A stretch of DNA of 64,000 bases from Amycolatopsis sp. A133 (GTDB lineage: Bacteria > Actinomycetota > Actinomycetes > Mycobacteriales > Pseudonocardiaceae). Every line of letters begins with the position of its first letter. Within the stretch, counting starts at the first letter, position 1. The DNA lies in the NCBI RefSeq assembly GCF_031082405.1, contig NZ_JAVHJU010000067.1, positions 248,001 to 312,000 on the forward strand, written 5' to 3'. Made by a program: the position numbers and the translations under genes. The notes below the pieces were generated by a model. The model worked only from the letters and a program-made list of their open reading frames with translations, had not been told where the DNA came from and searched no databases. Positions 44,920 to 54,400 of the stretch are shown piece after piece.

Positions 44920-45339
44920 GTGTTCGCTATCGCGCTGGTTCCGGTCGTGCTGGGTCTGCTCGTCGGCTTTGGTGGGTTCCTCGGTTTCCGTGAGCGCTTG
45001 ACGCGCGAAGGCGGCACCGGAGTGCGCACCCAGGCGGCATTGCGCAGCGAAGAAGCGTTCAAGCTGGCCAACCGCGTCGCGGGCCTGCCGACCATGGCCG
45101 GGGGCGCGATCTCCGTGCTCACCGGGTTGGCCGGGCTCGCCATGCCGACGACCGGTGGCCTGATCGCCGCCGCGTTCGCGGGCGTGCTCGCCATGCTGCT
45201 GCTGGTCATGGGCGGTGGCGTGCTCGGCAACCGGGCCGCGCTGACCGTGCCCGCGCCGGCTCCGGCGGCGCCCGCCGGCTGCAGCGGCTGCGCTTGTGGC
45301 GCCGGCGGTTGCGGCGTCTTCAAGAAGGAAGACGCCTAA
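44920..45339 (+). CDS. SdpI-family membrane protein with Cys-rich tail
   Basis: A 139-residue protein with about three helices (FAIALVPVVLGLLVGFGGFLGF, GAISVLTGLAGLAM, LIAAAFAGVLAMLLLVMGGGVL). The middle (RTQAALRSEEAFKLANRVAGL) is the conserved SdpI/YfhL motif. SdpI in Bacillus confers immunity to a secreted toxin, but actinobacterial relatives are uncharacterised. The C-terminus is unusual: CSGCACGAGGCGVFKKEDA has four Cys in eleven residues, possibly a metal or disulfide site on the side opposite the loop. GTG start 44920. Confidence 0.72.
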   Translation: MFAIALVPVVLGLLVGFGGFLGFRERLTREGGTGVRTQAALRSEEAFKLANRVAGLPTMAGGAISVLTGLAGLAMPTTGGLIAAAFAGVLAMLLLVMGGGVLGNRAALTVPAPAPAAPAGCSGCACGAGGCGVFKKEDA

Positions 45340-45917
45340 TTCCGCTGGAGGTCGCCCGGATGGGTGGCCAGCAGCGCGAGCGGGATGCCCTGGCGGCGCA
45401 GGACCTGGCTCCACAGGTCGCCGTCCGGTGAGGCCAGGATGTCGCTCGGCAACGCCGGCACGATGACCCAGTCCTCGCGCTCGATCTCGCCGGCCAGCTG
45501 CCCCGAGTCCCAGCCCGCGTAACCGGCGAACACGCGCACGCCGCGGACCTTCGGCACCAGCACCTCGGGGTCGGTGTCCAGGTCGACCAGCGCAACCGGG
45601 CCGCGGACCGCGATCACCCCCGGCACGCTCGCCGCCGTCTCGCCGGTGCGCAGCGCGGCCAGGCACAACGCCGTCTTCTTCTCGACCGGCCCGCCGACGA
45701 ACACCGCCTGCGGCTCGGCGACGTGCCCGCCCCAGCTGGGCAGCACGTCGTGCACGGCGACGTCGCTCGGCCGGTTCAGGACCACGCCGAGCGTGCCCTC
45801 CTCGCGGTGATCGATGACGAACACCACGGTCCGGCGGAAGTTGGGATCGACCATCGTGGGGGCGGCGACCAGGAGCGTTCCCGGTTCAACCTCGGCGTCC
45901 GCTGGCACGCGACCCAT
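45336..45917 (-). CDS. YqgE/AlgH family protein
   Basis: A 193-residue soluble protein of the conserved YqgE/AlgH family. Key blocks: EPGTLLVAAPTMVDPNFRRTVVFVIDHREEGTLGVVLNRP and VRGVRVFAGYAGWDSGQLAGEIEREDWVIVPA. Function is unknown (a proposed transcription-related role in Pseudomonas). Start ATG 45917; in-frame sequence continues upstream but is unlike the family. It is divergent from the MFS gene at 46151. Confidence 0.92.
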   Translation of the reverse strand: MGRVPADAEVEPGTLLVAAPTMVDPNFRRTVVFVIDHREEGTLGVVLNRPSDVAVHDVLPSWGGHVAEPQAVFVGGPVEKKTALCLAALRTGETAASVPGVIAVRGPVALVDLDTDPEVLVPKVRGVRVFAGYAGWDSGQLAGEIEREDWVIVPALPSDILASPDGDLWSQVLRRQGIPLALLATHPGDLQRN

Positions 45918-46150
45918 GATCCCACTCTCGGCCCGGCGAATTACTTCGGCTCGGGAACAATCGCCCCACGAGCCTCGTTTGAAACAGTGGTCGGCGCACT
46001 CCGTGTCCCCCGGGCTCACTGAAGAACCGCCTTTGTGGAATACCGTCCGGCTGGAGCCACACTGCGCATAGCCGCCGAGAGGCGACCCTAGTGCGTCGGC
46101 CACCCAACTCCCTTGACCCGCGCCCTACGACCGGGCCTTACGCTGACTCC

Positions 46151-47443
46151 GTGACGATCAGCGCCCGGACGGCGACAGAACGAAGAGGGCCGCGGGCACT
46201 GCTCAAGGACCCGGCCTTCCGCCGTCTCCTCTTCACCCGCTTCGCCGCCAGCTGGGGCGACGGCGTCTTCCGCGCCGGCCTCGCCGGAGCGGTGCTGTTC
46301 AACCCCGAGCGCGCCGCCGACCCGCTGGCCATCGCCGGCGGGTTCGCCGCACTGCTGCTGCCGTACTCGGTCGTCGGGCCGTTCGCCGGAGCCCTGCTGG
46401 ACCGCTGGGACCGCCGTCGCGTGCTGATCTTCGCGAACCTCCTGCGCGGGCTCGCGATCGCCGCCGCGTCCGCCGCCGTGGGGCTCGGGTTCGGCGGCCT
46501 CGGGCTGTTTTCGCTGGCACTGGCCGCGGAGGGGATCTCGCGCTTCATCGGCTCCGGGCTCTCGGCGTCGCTGCCGCACGTCGTGGAAGAAGAGAGCGTC
46601 GTGACGGCGAACGCGTTCGCCACGACGCTCGGTTCGGTGGTCGCCGTGGTCGGCGGTGGCTGCGCGATCGGCCTGCGGGCGCTCTTCGGCAGCGGCAACG
46701 TCGGCTCGGCGTACACCACGGTGTTCGCCGTCCTCGGCACCCTGGTTTCGGCGTTCATCGCGCGCGGCTTCGTGCGGGGCGTGCTCGGGCCGTCGGTGGT
46801 CGACGAGCCGCCGAACCCCGTGCTGGCCGTCGCGCGCGGGCTGGCCGACGGCGCGAAGCACGCGTGGCGCGCGCCGAGCGTCACGGCCGGGTTCGTCGCG
46901 CTGTTCGCGCACCGGGCGTCGTTCGGGGTGTCGCTGCTGGTCACCGTCCTGCTGATGCGCAACTACTTCACCGACCACGGCGTCTTCCGCGCCGGGCTGC
47001 CCGGCCTCGGGCAGATGGCCGCGCTCGGCGGCGCCGGCCTGCTGCTGGCCGGGCTGCTGACCGCCCGGCTGATCCGCGTTTTCGGGCGGCTGCGGGCGGT
47101 GCTCGGCGCGCTGCTGCTCGCCGCGGTGGCCCAGGCCGCGCTGGGGCTGCCGATGGTGCTGCCCCTGGCGCTGTTCGCGGCGTTCGTCATCACCGGGGCC
47201 GGTCAGGTGCTCAAGCTGTGCGTCGATTCGTCGATCCAGCTCGACGTCGCCGACGAAGCCCGCGGCCGCGTGTTCGCGCTGTACGACACGCTGTTCAACA
47301 TCACCCAGGTGGCGGCGGTTTCGCTGGGCGCGCTGTTCGTGCCGGACGACGGCCGCTCGCCGGGCCTGCTCATCGCCGCGACGGTCTGCTACCTGGTCGG
47401 CGGAGCGGGATACGTGGTCGCCCGGCGGCGCGTGGTTCGCTGA
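46151..47443 (+). CDS. MFS transporter
   Basis: A 430-residue 12-helix membrane protein. Helix pairs are clear, with motif A-like loop GALLDRWDRRRVLIFANLL after helix 2 and a second copy in the middle (FVTAR region, AGLLTARLIRVFGRLRAVLGAL). It resembles actinobacterial multidrug or metabolite exporters in the major facilitator superfamily. Start GTG 46151; no strong ribosome-binding site. Located upstream of the toxin operon with a 91-bp gap, on the same strand, but no functional link is shown. Confidence 0.85.
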   Translation: MTISARTATERRGPRALLKDPAFRRLLFTRFAASWGDGVFRAGLAGAVLFNPERAADPLAIAGGFAALLLPYSVVGPFAGALLDRWDRRRVLIFANLLRGLAIAAASAAVGLGFGGLGLFSLALAAEGISRFIGSGLSASLPHVVEEESVVTANAFATTLGSVVAVVGGGCAIGLRALFGSGNVGSAYTTVFAVLGTLVSAFIARGFVRGVLGPSVVDEPPNPVLAVARGLADGAKHAWRAPSVTAGFVALFAHRASFGVSLLVTVLLMRNYFTDHGVFRAGLPGLGQMAALGGAGLLLAGLLTARLIRVFGRLRAVLGALLLAAVAQAALGLPMVLPLALFAAFVITGAGQVLKLCVDSSIQLDVADEARGRVFALYDTLFNITQVAAVSLGALFVPDDGRSPGLLIAATVCYLVGGAGYVVARRRVVR

Positions 47444-47534
47444 CGCAAACACCCGAACCGGTCACGGTGACTGCTCCATTGGCATTAGGGTGACGGGCAG
47501 TCATTAGTAGGTTCGAGGGACACCGGGGGCACCT

Positions 47535-48122
47535 GTGACCACCGCGGGCGACGACCGTGCACGGCTCGAAGCACGCAATGCCGCGATGAAGGACCAGATG
47601 GACACCCTCCTGGAGAACTTCGAGCGGCAGACCGCGCAGCTGCGCGACGCCCAGGCCGCGGCCGCCGAAACCACCGCTCAGGTGAGTTCCCCCGACGGGC
47701 TGGTCCGCGCCACCATCGACGCCGGCGGCAGCCTCGCGAAACTCGAATTCGCCCCGAACACCTTCGAGCGCACGACGCCCGCGCAGCTCGCGAACACCGT
47801 CCAGTCGCTGGTGCGTCAGGGATCACTGCAGGTCAAGCAGAAGATCGCGGACCTGATGGCGCCGATCACCGAAGGCCTGCCCGACCTCGCCGACCTGGTC
47901 GAGGGCGCGCCGTCGCTGGCCGGGCTGGTGCCGCCGATCCCGGACTTCGTCGAGGAAGAGGCTCCGGCGCCGCGGCCCTCGTACGAAGAAGGTGGCTCGA
48001 TCCTGCGCAACGACGCCGTGCCGCCACCCGTGCCCGCTCCGAAGCCCACCCCCAAGCGCGTCCGCCCGCCGCGTGACGAGGACGAAGAGCCACCGTCGTC
48101 CTGGATGACGAGGGGCGACTGA
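47535..48122 (+). CDS. YbaB/EbfC-like protein, first gene of the toxin operon
   Basis: A 195-residue protein. Residues ~1-115 are YbaB-like (helical start, SSPDGLVRATIDAGGSLAKLEFAPNTFERTTPAQLANTVQSLVRQGSLQVKQKI), followed by a Pro/Glu-rich acidic C-terminus. It parallels the EspL-like gene at 35232, so it probably assists the folding or export of the downstream T7SS substrate. GTG 47535 with GGGGG upstream; its stop overlaps the ATG of the WXG gene (TGATG). Confidence 0.75.
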   Translation: MTTAGDDRARLEARNAAMKDQMDTLLENFERQTAQLRDAQAAAAETTAQVSSPDGLVRATIDAGGSLAKLEFAPNTFERTTPAQLANTVQSLVRQGSLQVKQKIADLMAPITEGLPDLADLVEGAPSLAGLVPPIPDFVEEEAPAPRPSYEEGGSILRNDAVPPPVPAPKPTPKRVRPPRDEDEEPPSSWMTRGD

Positions 48123-48445
48123 TGCCGGACGGGGGTTCCGGGTTCACCGCGGAGCCGGACGCGGTCCTGCGCGCGTCGAACGGCCTGGTGACAGCGGCCG
48201 ACGGGCTCGACAACGCGGCGAAGGCGCTGCAGGCGGCCCTCGCCGCGCAGGGCGAGTGCTGGGGCGGCGACGACTCCGGCAAGGAGTTCGCCAAGGACTA
48301 CGTGCCCGGCGCGCAGGGCGCTGTCGACGGTTTCACCAACCTCGTGCAGGGGTTGCGGGGGATGCAGCAGAACGTCGCCAAGTCGATGAAGGCCCTTTCG
48401 GGCGCCGACGAAGACGTGACGTCCCAGCTCGGCAAGGGGCAATGA
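48122..48445 (+). CDS. Small WXG100-like T7SS protein of the toxin operon
   Basis: A 107-residue helical hairpin protein with a WGG turn at ECWGGDDSGKEFAKDY and the flanking helices typical of WXG100 proteins (LVTAADGLDNAAKALQAALAAQ, AVDGFTNLVQGLRGMQQNVAKSMKAL). Small WXG proteins form heterodimers with the N-terminus of large T7SS effectors and guide their export. It overlaps ybaB-like and is 9 bp before the giant effector. Confidence 0.82.
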   Translation: MPDGGSGFTAEPDAVLRASNGLVTAADGLDNAAKALQAALAAQGECWGGDDSGKEFAKDYVPGAQGAVDGFTNLVQGLRGMQQNVAKSMKALSGADEDVTSQLGKGQ

Positions 48446-48454
48446 CGCTTGGGA

Positions 48455-51400
48455 ATGGAGATGCCCGACGCGGTCAAGTGGCTGCTGCCGATCGTCGTCG
48501 GGGAGAGCTGGCCCGAGGGCGACGAGACCAAGCTGCGCGCGCTGCGGGACGCGTGGCACGCGGCGTCTTCGGCGATCGGACCGGTTTCGGAGACGGGCAA
48601 CCAAGCGGCGTCGGGGATCCGCGACAACTGGACGGGTGACGGCGCCGACGCGTTCGCGGAGCAGTGGAAGAAGTTCGTCGAGGGCGACGAGGCGTACTTC
48701 AAGCAGCTGGCCGACGCGACGAAGGCGCTCGGGGATTCGTGCGACCAGACGGCACTGGACGTCGAGTACACGAAGTACATGATCATCATCTCCCTGATCG
48801 TGCTGGCGGCCCAGATCGCGGCGATGATCGCGGCGGCGGCGGTGACGTTCGGCGGTTCGACGGCGGGCATCGCGCCGGCCCAGATCGCGACCCGGATGAC
48901 CGTCCAGATGCTGTTCCGGCAGCTGCTCGAGAAGCTGGCGCAGCAGGGGTTCAAGCAGGTCGCGAAGGAGCTGCTTGAGAAGCTGCTCAAGCAGGGTCTC
49001 AAAAAGATCGGCATGGAGGTCCTCAAAAACGAGGCCATCAACCTCGGCATGGACGCGGGCATCCAGGGTCTGCAGATGGCCAAGGGAGATCGTAAGGATT
49101 GGGACTGGTCGAAGACGTCGGACGCCGCGATTTCGGGCGCGGTCGGTGGGGTCGTGGGGGCGGCTTCGGGGTCGATCGGACGCGGGGCGACGGAGGGGCT
49201 GTCGCACAGTGCCGGTGGCCAGATCGCGGACGCGGCGCTGCGGGCGGGGACGCGGGGGGCCGTTGAGGGGGTGGCCCAGACCGTCGGGCAGGCGGCCGTC
49301 ACCGGGGATTTGGGGTCGCTGACGCCGGAGCAGCTGCTGATGGGCGCGTCGAGCGGAGCCGTGGGGGGTGCGGTCGGGGGCGCGAAGGAGCAGATGCACT
49401 CCGTTCACGAGGCGAATATCCCGGGGGATGCGGGTTCTTCGTCTTCTTCGTCGGAGTCTGGGCGGGAGTCGTCGGGGGAGTCGTCGCGGGAGCCGTCGGC
49501 GGAGCCCGAGTCGCGGGCGTCGACTTCGGAGGCTGAGTCGCGGGGTGAATCTTCGTCCGAGGGCGAGGCGCGGGGTGAGTCGTCTTCCGAGGGCGAGTCG
49601 CGGAGTGCGGCGTCGTCTGAAGGCGAGTCGCGCGGCGAAGAGCCGCGGCGGGACTCCTCCGCGCCTGAGTCGCGCGGCGAAGAGCCGCGGCAGTCCTCCG
49701 AGCCTGAGTCACGCGGTGAAGAGCCGCGGCGCGAGGCGCCCTCCGAACCCGGGTCGCGGCGAGAGCCGTCGTCAGAACCGCGGCACGAAGCATCGTCAGC
49801 TCCTGAGTCGCGGAGTGAGGCGTCAGCCCGGCCGGAGCCGCGCGGCGAGGCGCCGTCTCAACCGGAGACGCGGGCGGCCGCCGAACCGCAGCGTGCGGAC
49901 AGCGCGCCACGGCCGGAACCGCAGTCCGCCGGGCCGCAGCCCGAGCACCGCGCACCCGAGGCGCCGCGGGCGAGCGCCGAGCACACCCAGCAACCGGAAC
50001 CACCTCGTGCGGCGGCATCGGCGCCGAGCCAGCCGACGGGCGGGCCGGCCCCGTCGCAGGGCGGCTACGGCATGGCCCCACCGCCGGGACCGGGCCCAGA
50101 GCCGGGCCGCCAGAGCGGCGGACGCCCCCAGGACAACGTCGGAGCGGCCGGATTCACCGGCGGCCCGAGCCAGCCGTTCGCGGCGGAGGGGGGTGCGGCG
50201 CCGTTCCAGAACGGTCCGTCGCCGCAGCAGGCACCGCCCGCGGGCGGATTCCCACCACCGCCGGGCGCAATGCCGAACGCCGGCGGCGGTCCGGGACGCC
50301 CCGGTGGCCCGGCCCCCCGCCCGGCCGGCCCGCCCCCGCCGCAGATGCCACCCCGCGGCGGCCAGCCCCCGCACGAGCAGCCGCGACGGGTCCCGCCACC
50401 GGACCCCCGCCGCATGCTGCAGGGCGGCCAACCGCCCATGCCGCAGGGTGGGTTGCCGCCGGTACGGCCCGGCCAGCCGCACGCCCCCGGAGCCCCGATC
50501 CAGCACGGCGGACAGCCCCACCAGAGCGGACCACCGCCGGTTCACCCGGCTGGGCAACCCCACCAAGCCGGACAGCCCGGTGGACAACCGCACCCGAACG
50601 GGCAGTCACCTGTTCAGGCCGGCGGACAGCCACGCCAAGGCGGGCAGCCGCCGGGCACACCAACACACCAGGGCGGCCCAGCACCCGTCCAGCCGGGCGG
50701 GCAGCTACCTGTTCAGCCCGGTGGACAACCGCACCCGAACGGGCAGTCACCCGTTCAGGCTGGCGGACAGCCACGTCAAGGTGCGCAGCCGCCGATTCAG
50801 CCGGGGTCGCAACAGGGTGGATGGCCTGCTGGCCAGCCACCGGTTCCGCCCGGTGGGCAGGCCCACCAGAACAGGCAGCCCGGTGGGCAGCCGCCGCAGG
50901 GTGGGGCGCCGTTTTCGCGCGGGCCGCAACCGCCTGGTCAGCCGCACATGGGCCAGCCGCCGCAGGGTGGGTTGCCGCCGCAAGGTGGATTGCCGCCGCA
51001 AAGTGGATTGCCGCCGCAAAGTGGATTGCCGCCGCAAAGTGGATTGCCACCGCAGGGTGGGCAGCCGCCGCAAGGTGGGTTGCCGCCGCAGGATTCGCGG
51101 CGGATGCCTCCTCCGGGGCCTCCGCAGGGTGGGCCGCGGCCGCCGGTGGGGGGTGGGCAGCGTCCTGCCGGGTATCCGAACCAGCCTCGTGGGCCGCAGG
51201 GACCTGGGCCTCACCCGGGCGGTCGGCCGCCGATGCCGCCGCCTCCGGGTGGTCGGCCGCCGCATGATCCGCGGTTGGGGCCGCCGCGGACGGTGGGGCC
51301 CGGTCAGGTTCCGCCGCCGCGGTTCTCGCCTCCGCAGGAGCACCTTCCGCGTGGTCCCGTCGACCAGCCGCGGCCGGTGGATCCGCGGGTTCAGCGTCCC

Positions 51401-54400
51401 TTCGAGCAACCGGCCCAGGAGCGGCCGGCGCCTGCCGCCGAACAGGGATCCGCTCCGGCACGCCCGGCAGAGCCCGCCGAGCCGGTGGCTGCCCAGCCGA
51501 CCGGCCAGACGGCACGCACCGAACAGCCGGCACCCGCCGGCGAACCGACAGCCGGGCACGAACGCCCAGCCGAACACGCAACGGGCGAGCCGCCCACGCC
51601 TGCCGCTGAATCGGTGGCACGTGAGCAGACACCCGCGACCGAGTCACCCGCGCCCGTCGGCGAGCACGCACCTGCGCCGGAACACCCGGCACCCGAACAG
51701 ACCGTGCCGGAGCAGCCGGTCGGGGCCGAGCCGCCCACGCCCGCCGGCGAGCACGGGCCTGCCCAAGACCACGCGGCGGCCGAACACGCCGAAGCCTCCA
51801 CGGGCGAACACGTTCCTGCCCACGACCAGTCTGAGCACGCCGCCCACTCTCATGAAGAGCCCTACCTCTCCGATCCCAGCTTCCACACCGATGATCCCGC
51901 CGGCACCCGGCGGATCGAGGACACCTTCATGGACTCCGGGCGGCACAGCCCCGAGTCCGGCGAGTGGCGGCACGAACAAGTCCGGCGCGAAGCGCTCGCC
52001 AAGCGCGACGAGTTCCACCCCGGCGTCTCCGATGCCGGCGCGCTCGCCGTGCACGCCTACACCCGGTACGAAATGGTCGGTCCGCTCAACCACGCGCTTC
52101 GGATGGGCGGGCCCGAACTGCTCGACCTCGGGCCGCAGGCCGGGGCGCTCGTCTCCGGGCTGAACGAACTTCCGCCGCACGTCGGGACCGTTTCGCGGCG
52201 GATCGACTTCCACGGGGATCCTTCGCGGCTGCAAGCCTTCCTCCGGCGGTTCCACGAGGGCGCGCACATCACCGAACCGTCGTTCCTCAGCTCGTCGAAG
52301 GTCGACGCGGATCATCCGCGCAGCGCCTTCCCCGGCGAGGTCGAGATGCGGATCCAGTCCAAGACCGGCCGGGACGTCGAAGCGCTCGCCAGCATCGGGC
52401 ACGAGCGCGAGGTCCTCTTCAAGGCCGGGACGCAGTTCGAGATCACCAGCATCGAGAAGGGCCCCGGGCACCCGGACAACCCGAACCGGCGGCCGGGTGA
52501 GCCGCAGTGGATCGTGCACGCCGAGGAGGTTGCTCCCGGGGATCCGCGGCACCTCGGCGAGGCCGATGCCCGGAACGCCATCGAACAGCGGCGGGCCGAG
52601 GAGCGCGCCGACGAGGCGCGGTTCCAGCGGGAAGCCGACGCCGAACTCGAGCAGTTCTACGCCGAGCACCCGGAGCTGAGGCCGACCGGCGACCTGTCGA
52701 AGCTGACCGCCTTCGACGATCCGGATGCGCCGCCCCCGCCCGTGCGGCGGCCGCCGGCCACCGGGGAGCCCGATGGGGGGTGGGCGCAGCTCGCCGAGCC
52801 GCTTCGGCCGGGGGGTGCGCCCGTGCTGCACGCCGGGTCCGTCGAGACGCCGCAGCAGCACGCTCGCCTCGTCCGCGATGCCGTTCCCGAGCTCGGCGCG
52901 GTCAACACCCGCAACCACTACAGCGCGGACGCCCTCGAGAACGGCTTCCGGACCAACGCCGCCGAATCGCTGGTCGCCTTCGAACGGCGGATGAACGGCG
53001 AAGACGTCGTCGCCGGACCGGCGCGGCAGCAGAGCCTCGCGGACGTCGGCGAGCAGCTCGGCGGGCAGTGGAGCAGCCGGGAGACCTTCGACGGTGTCGC
53101 CCGTGACCTCGGTGAACGCCCGGTCGGCGCGCGGACCGCTGTCGCCTTCGAGACGCCCGGTGGGGAGTCTCGGCTGCTTGCCGCCGTGCACACCGAGCAC
53201 GGGGTCCTGTTCGCCGATCCGGTCACCGGGCGGCTCGCCGAGCTGCCGCACGACGCCATTGGCATCCACACCATGCCGCTCGGCGGCGGCGACGCGCCCC
53301 AGCACCACGAAACGCCACAGCACCACGAAACGCCTCAGCCGGCCATCGCCGACCGGCTCAACCCGGTGCCCGAGCGCATCCCGCACGACGAGGGCTACCT
53401 CTTCGACGGCGAGCACCGCGGCACCCCGGCCGACCACGAAAGCATCCGCCGCGCGGTCGGCGACGAGGACATCTACCAGCAGATCCACGACCGCGCGCTC
53501 GCCCGCCGGGACGCCGCCGGGATGCCGCTGACCGACGAAGGCGCCGTCGCGATCCACGGCTACACCCGCGGCGAGTACGCCTACGACGTCAACGAGGCTC
53601 TCCGGCGCGGCCCCGGTCACCCCGGCTTCGACCTCGCGCAGCAGAACGCCCGCGCCATCGTGGACGGCCTCAACCAGGTCGCGCGCGAGTCCGGCGAGAG
53701 CGTCCGCGCCTTCGATGTCGGCGGCGACCCGCGGCTGGCCGACCTGGTCGCCCGGCCGTACGAGCCGGGCTCGGTGGTCGTGGAGCCCGCGTTCTCCAGC
53801 GCGTCCATCAAGACCGGCGAGTTCTCGACGTCGAAGTTCGGCGACGACGTCGAGCTGCACGTCCGCTCGGACAACCTCCGCGACATCTCGAAGCTCGCCG
53901 AGAACCCGGGTGAGCGCGAAACCCTCTCGCCGCCCGGCACGCAGCTGCTGATCCACGAGAAGCGGCTGGAGATCTCGCCCGACGGCCGCCGCAAGTGGGT
54001 CATCGTGGCCGAGGAGATCGGTCCCGGTCACCCGCGCTACCTCGAGCCCGAGGCCGCCCAGCAGAAGATGGCCGAGCGCCGTACCGAGAACGACCACAAC
54101 GCGGCCGAGTTCGAACGGCGCAAGCAGGCCGCGATCACGGAGCGGCTCGGCGGCCTCGGCGGGCCGGAGCACGTGGCCCCGCAGCCGGAACCGCCGTCGG
54201 TCCACGACGTGCACGAAGGCCCGGCGGAAACTCCGCCGCCGGTCCCGGACCCGGTGCACGACTACTCGCGGCTGGCCCGGGCGACGAACCCGCCGTCCGA
54301 ACCCGCCATCCACGCCGGCGGGACGACGCCGTCCGAGCGCGCGGCCTACGTCCAGGACCGGCACCCGCACCTGCGCGACGTCAACCCGGGCTTCCGTGAG

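Noticed and set aside
50972..51061. CRISPR-like short repeats
   Set aside because: The 18-bp units are contiguous without spacers and encode LPPQSG in frame within the effector linker.
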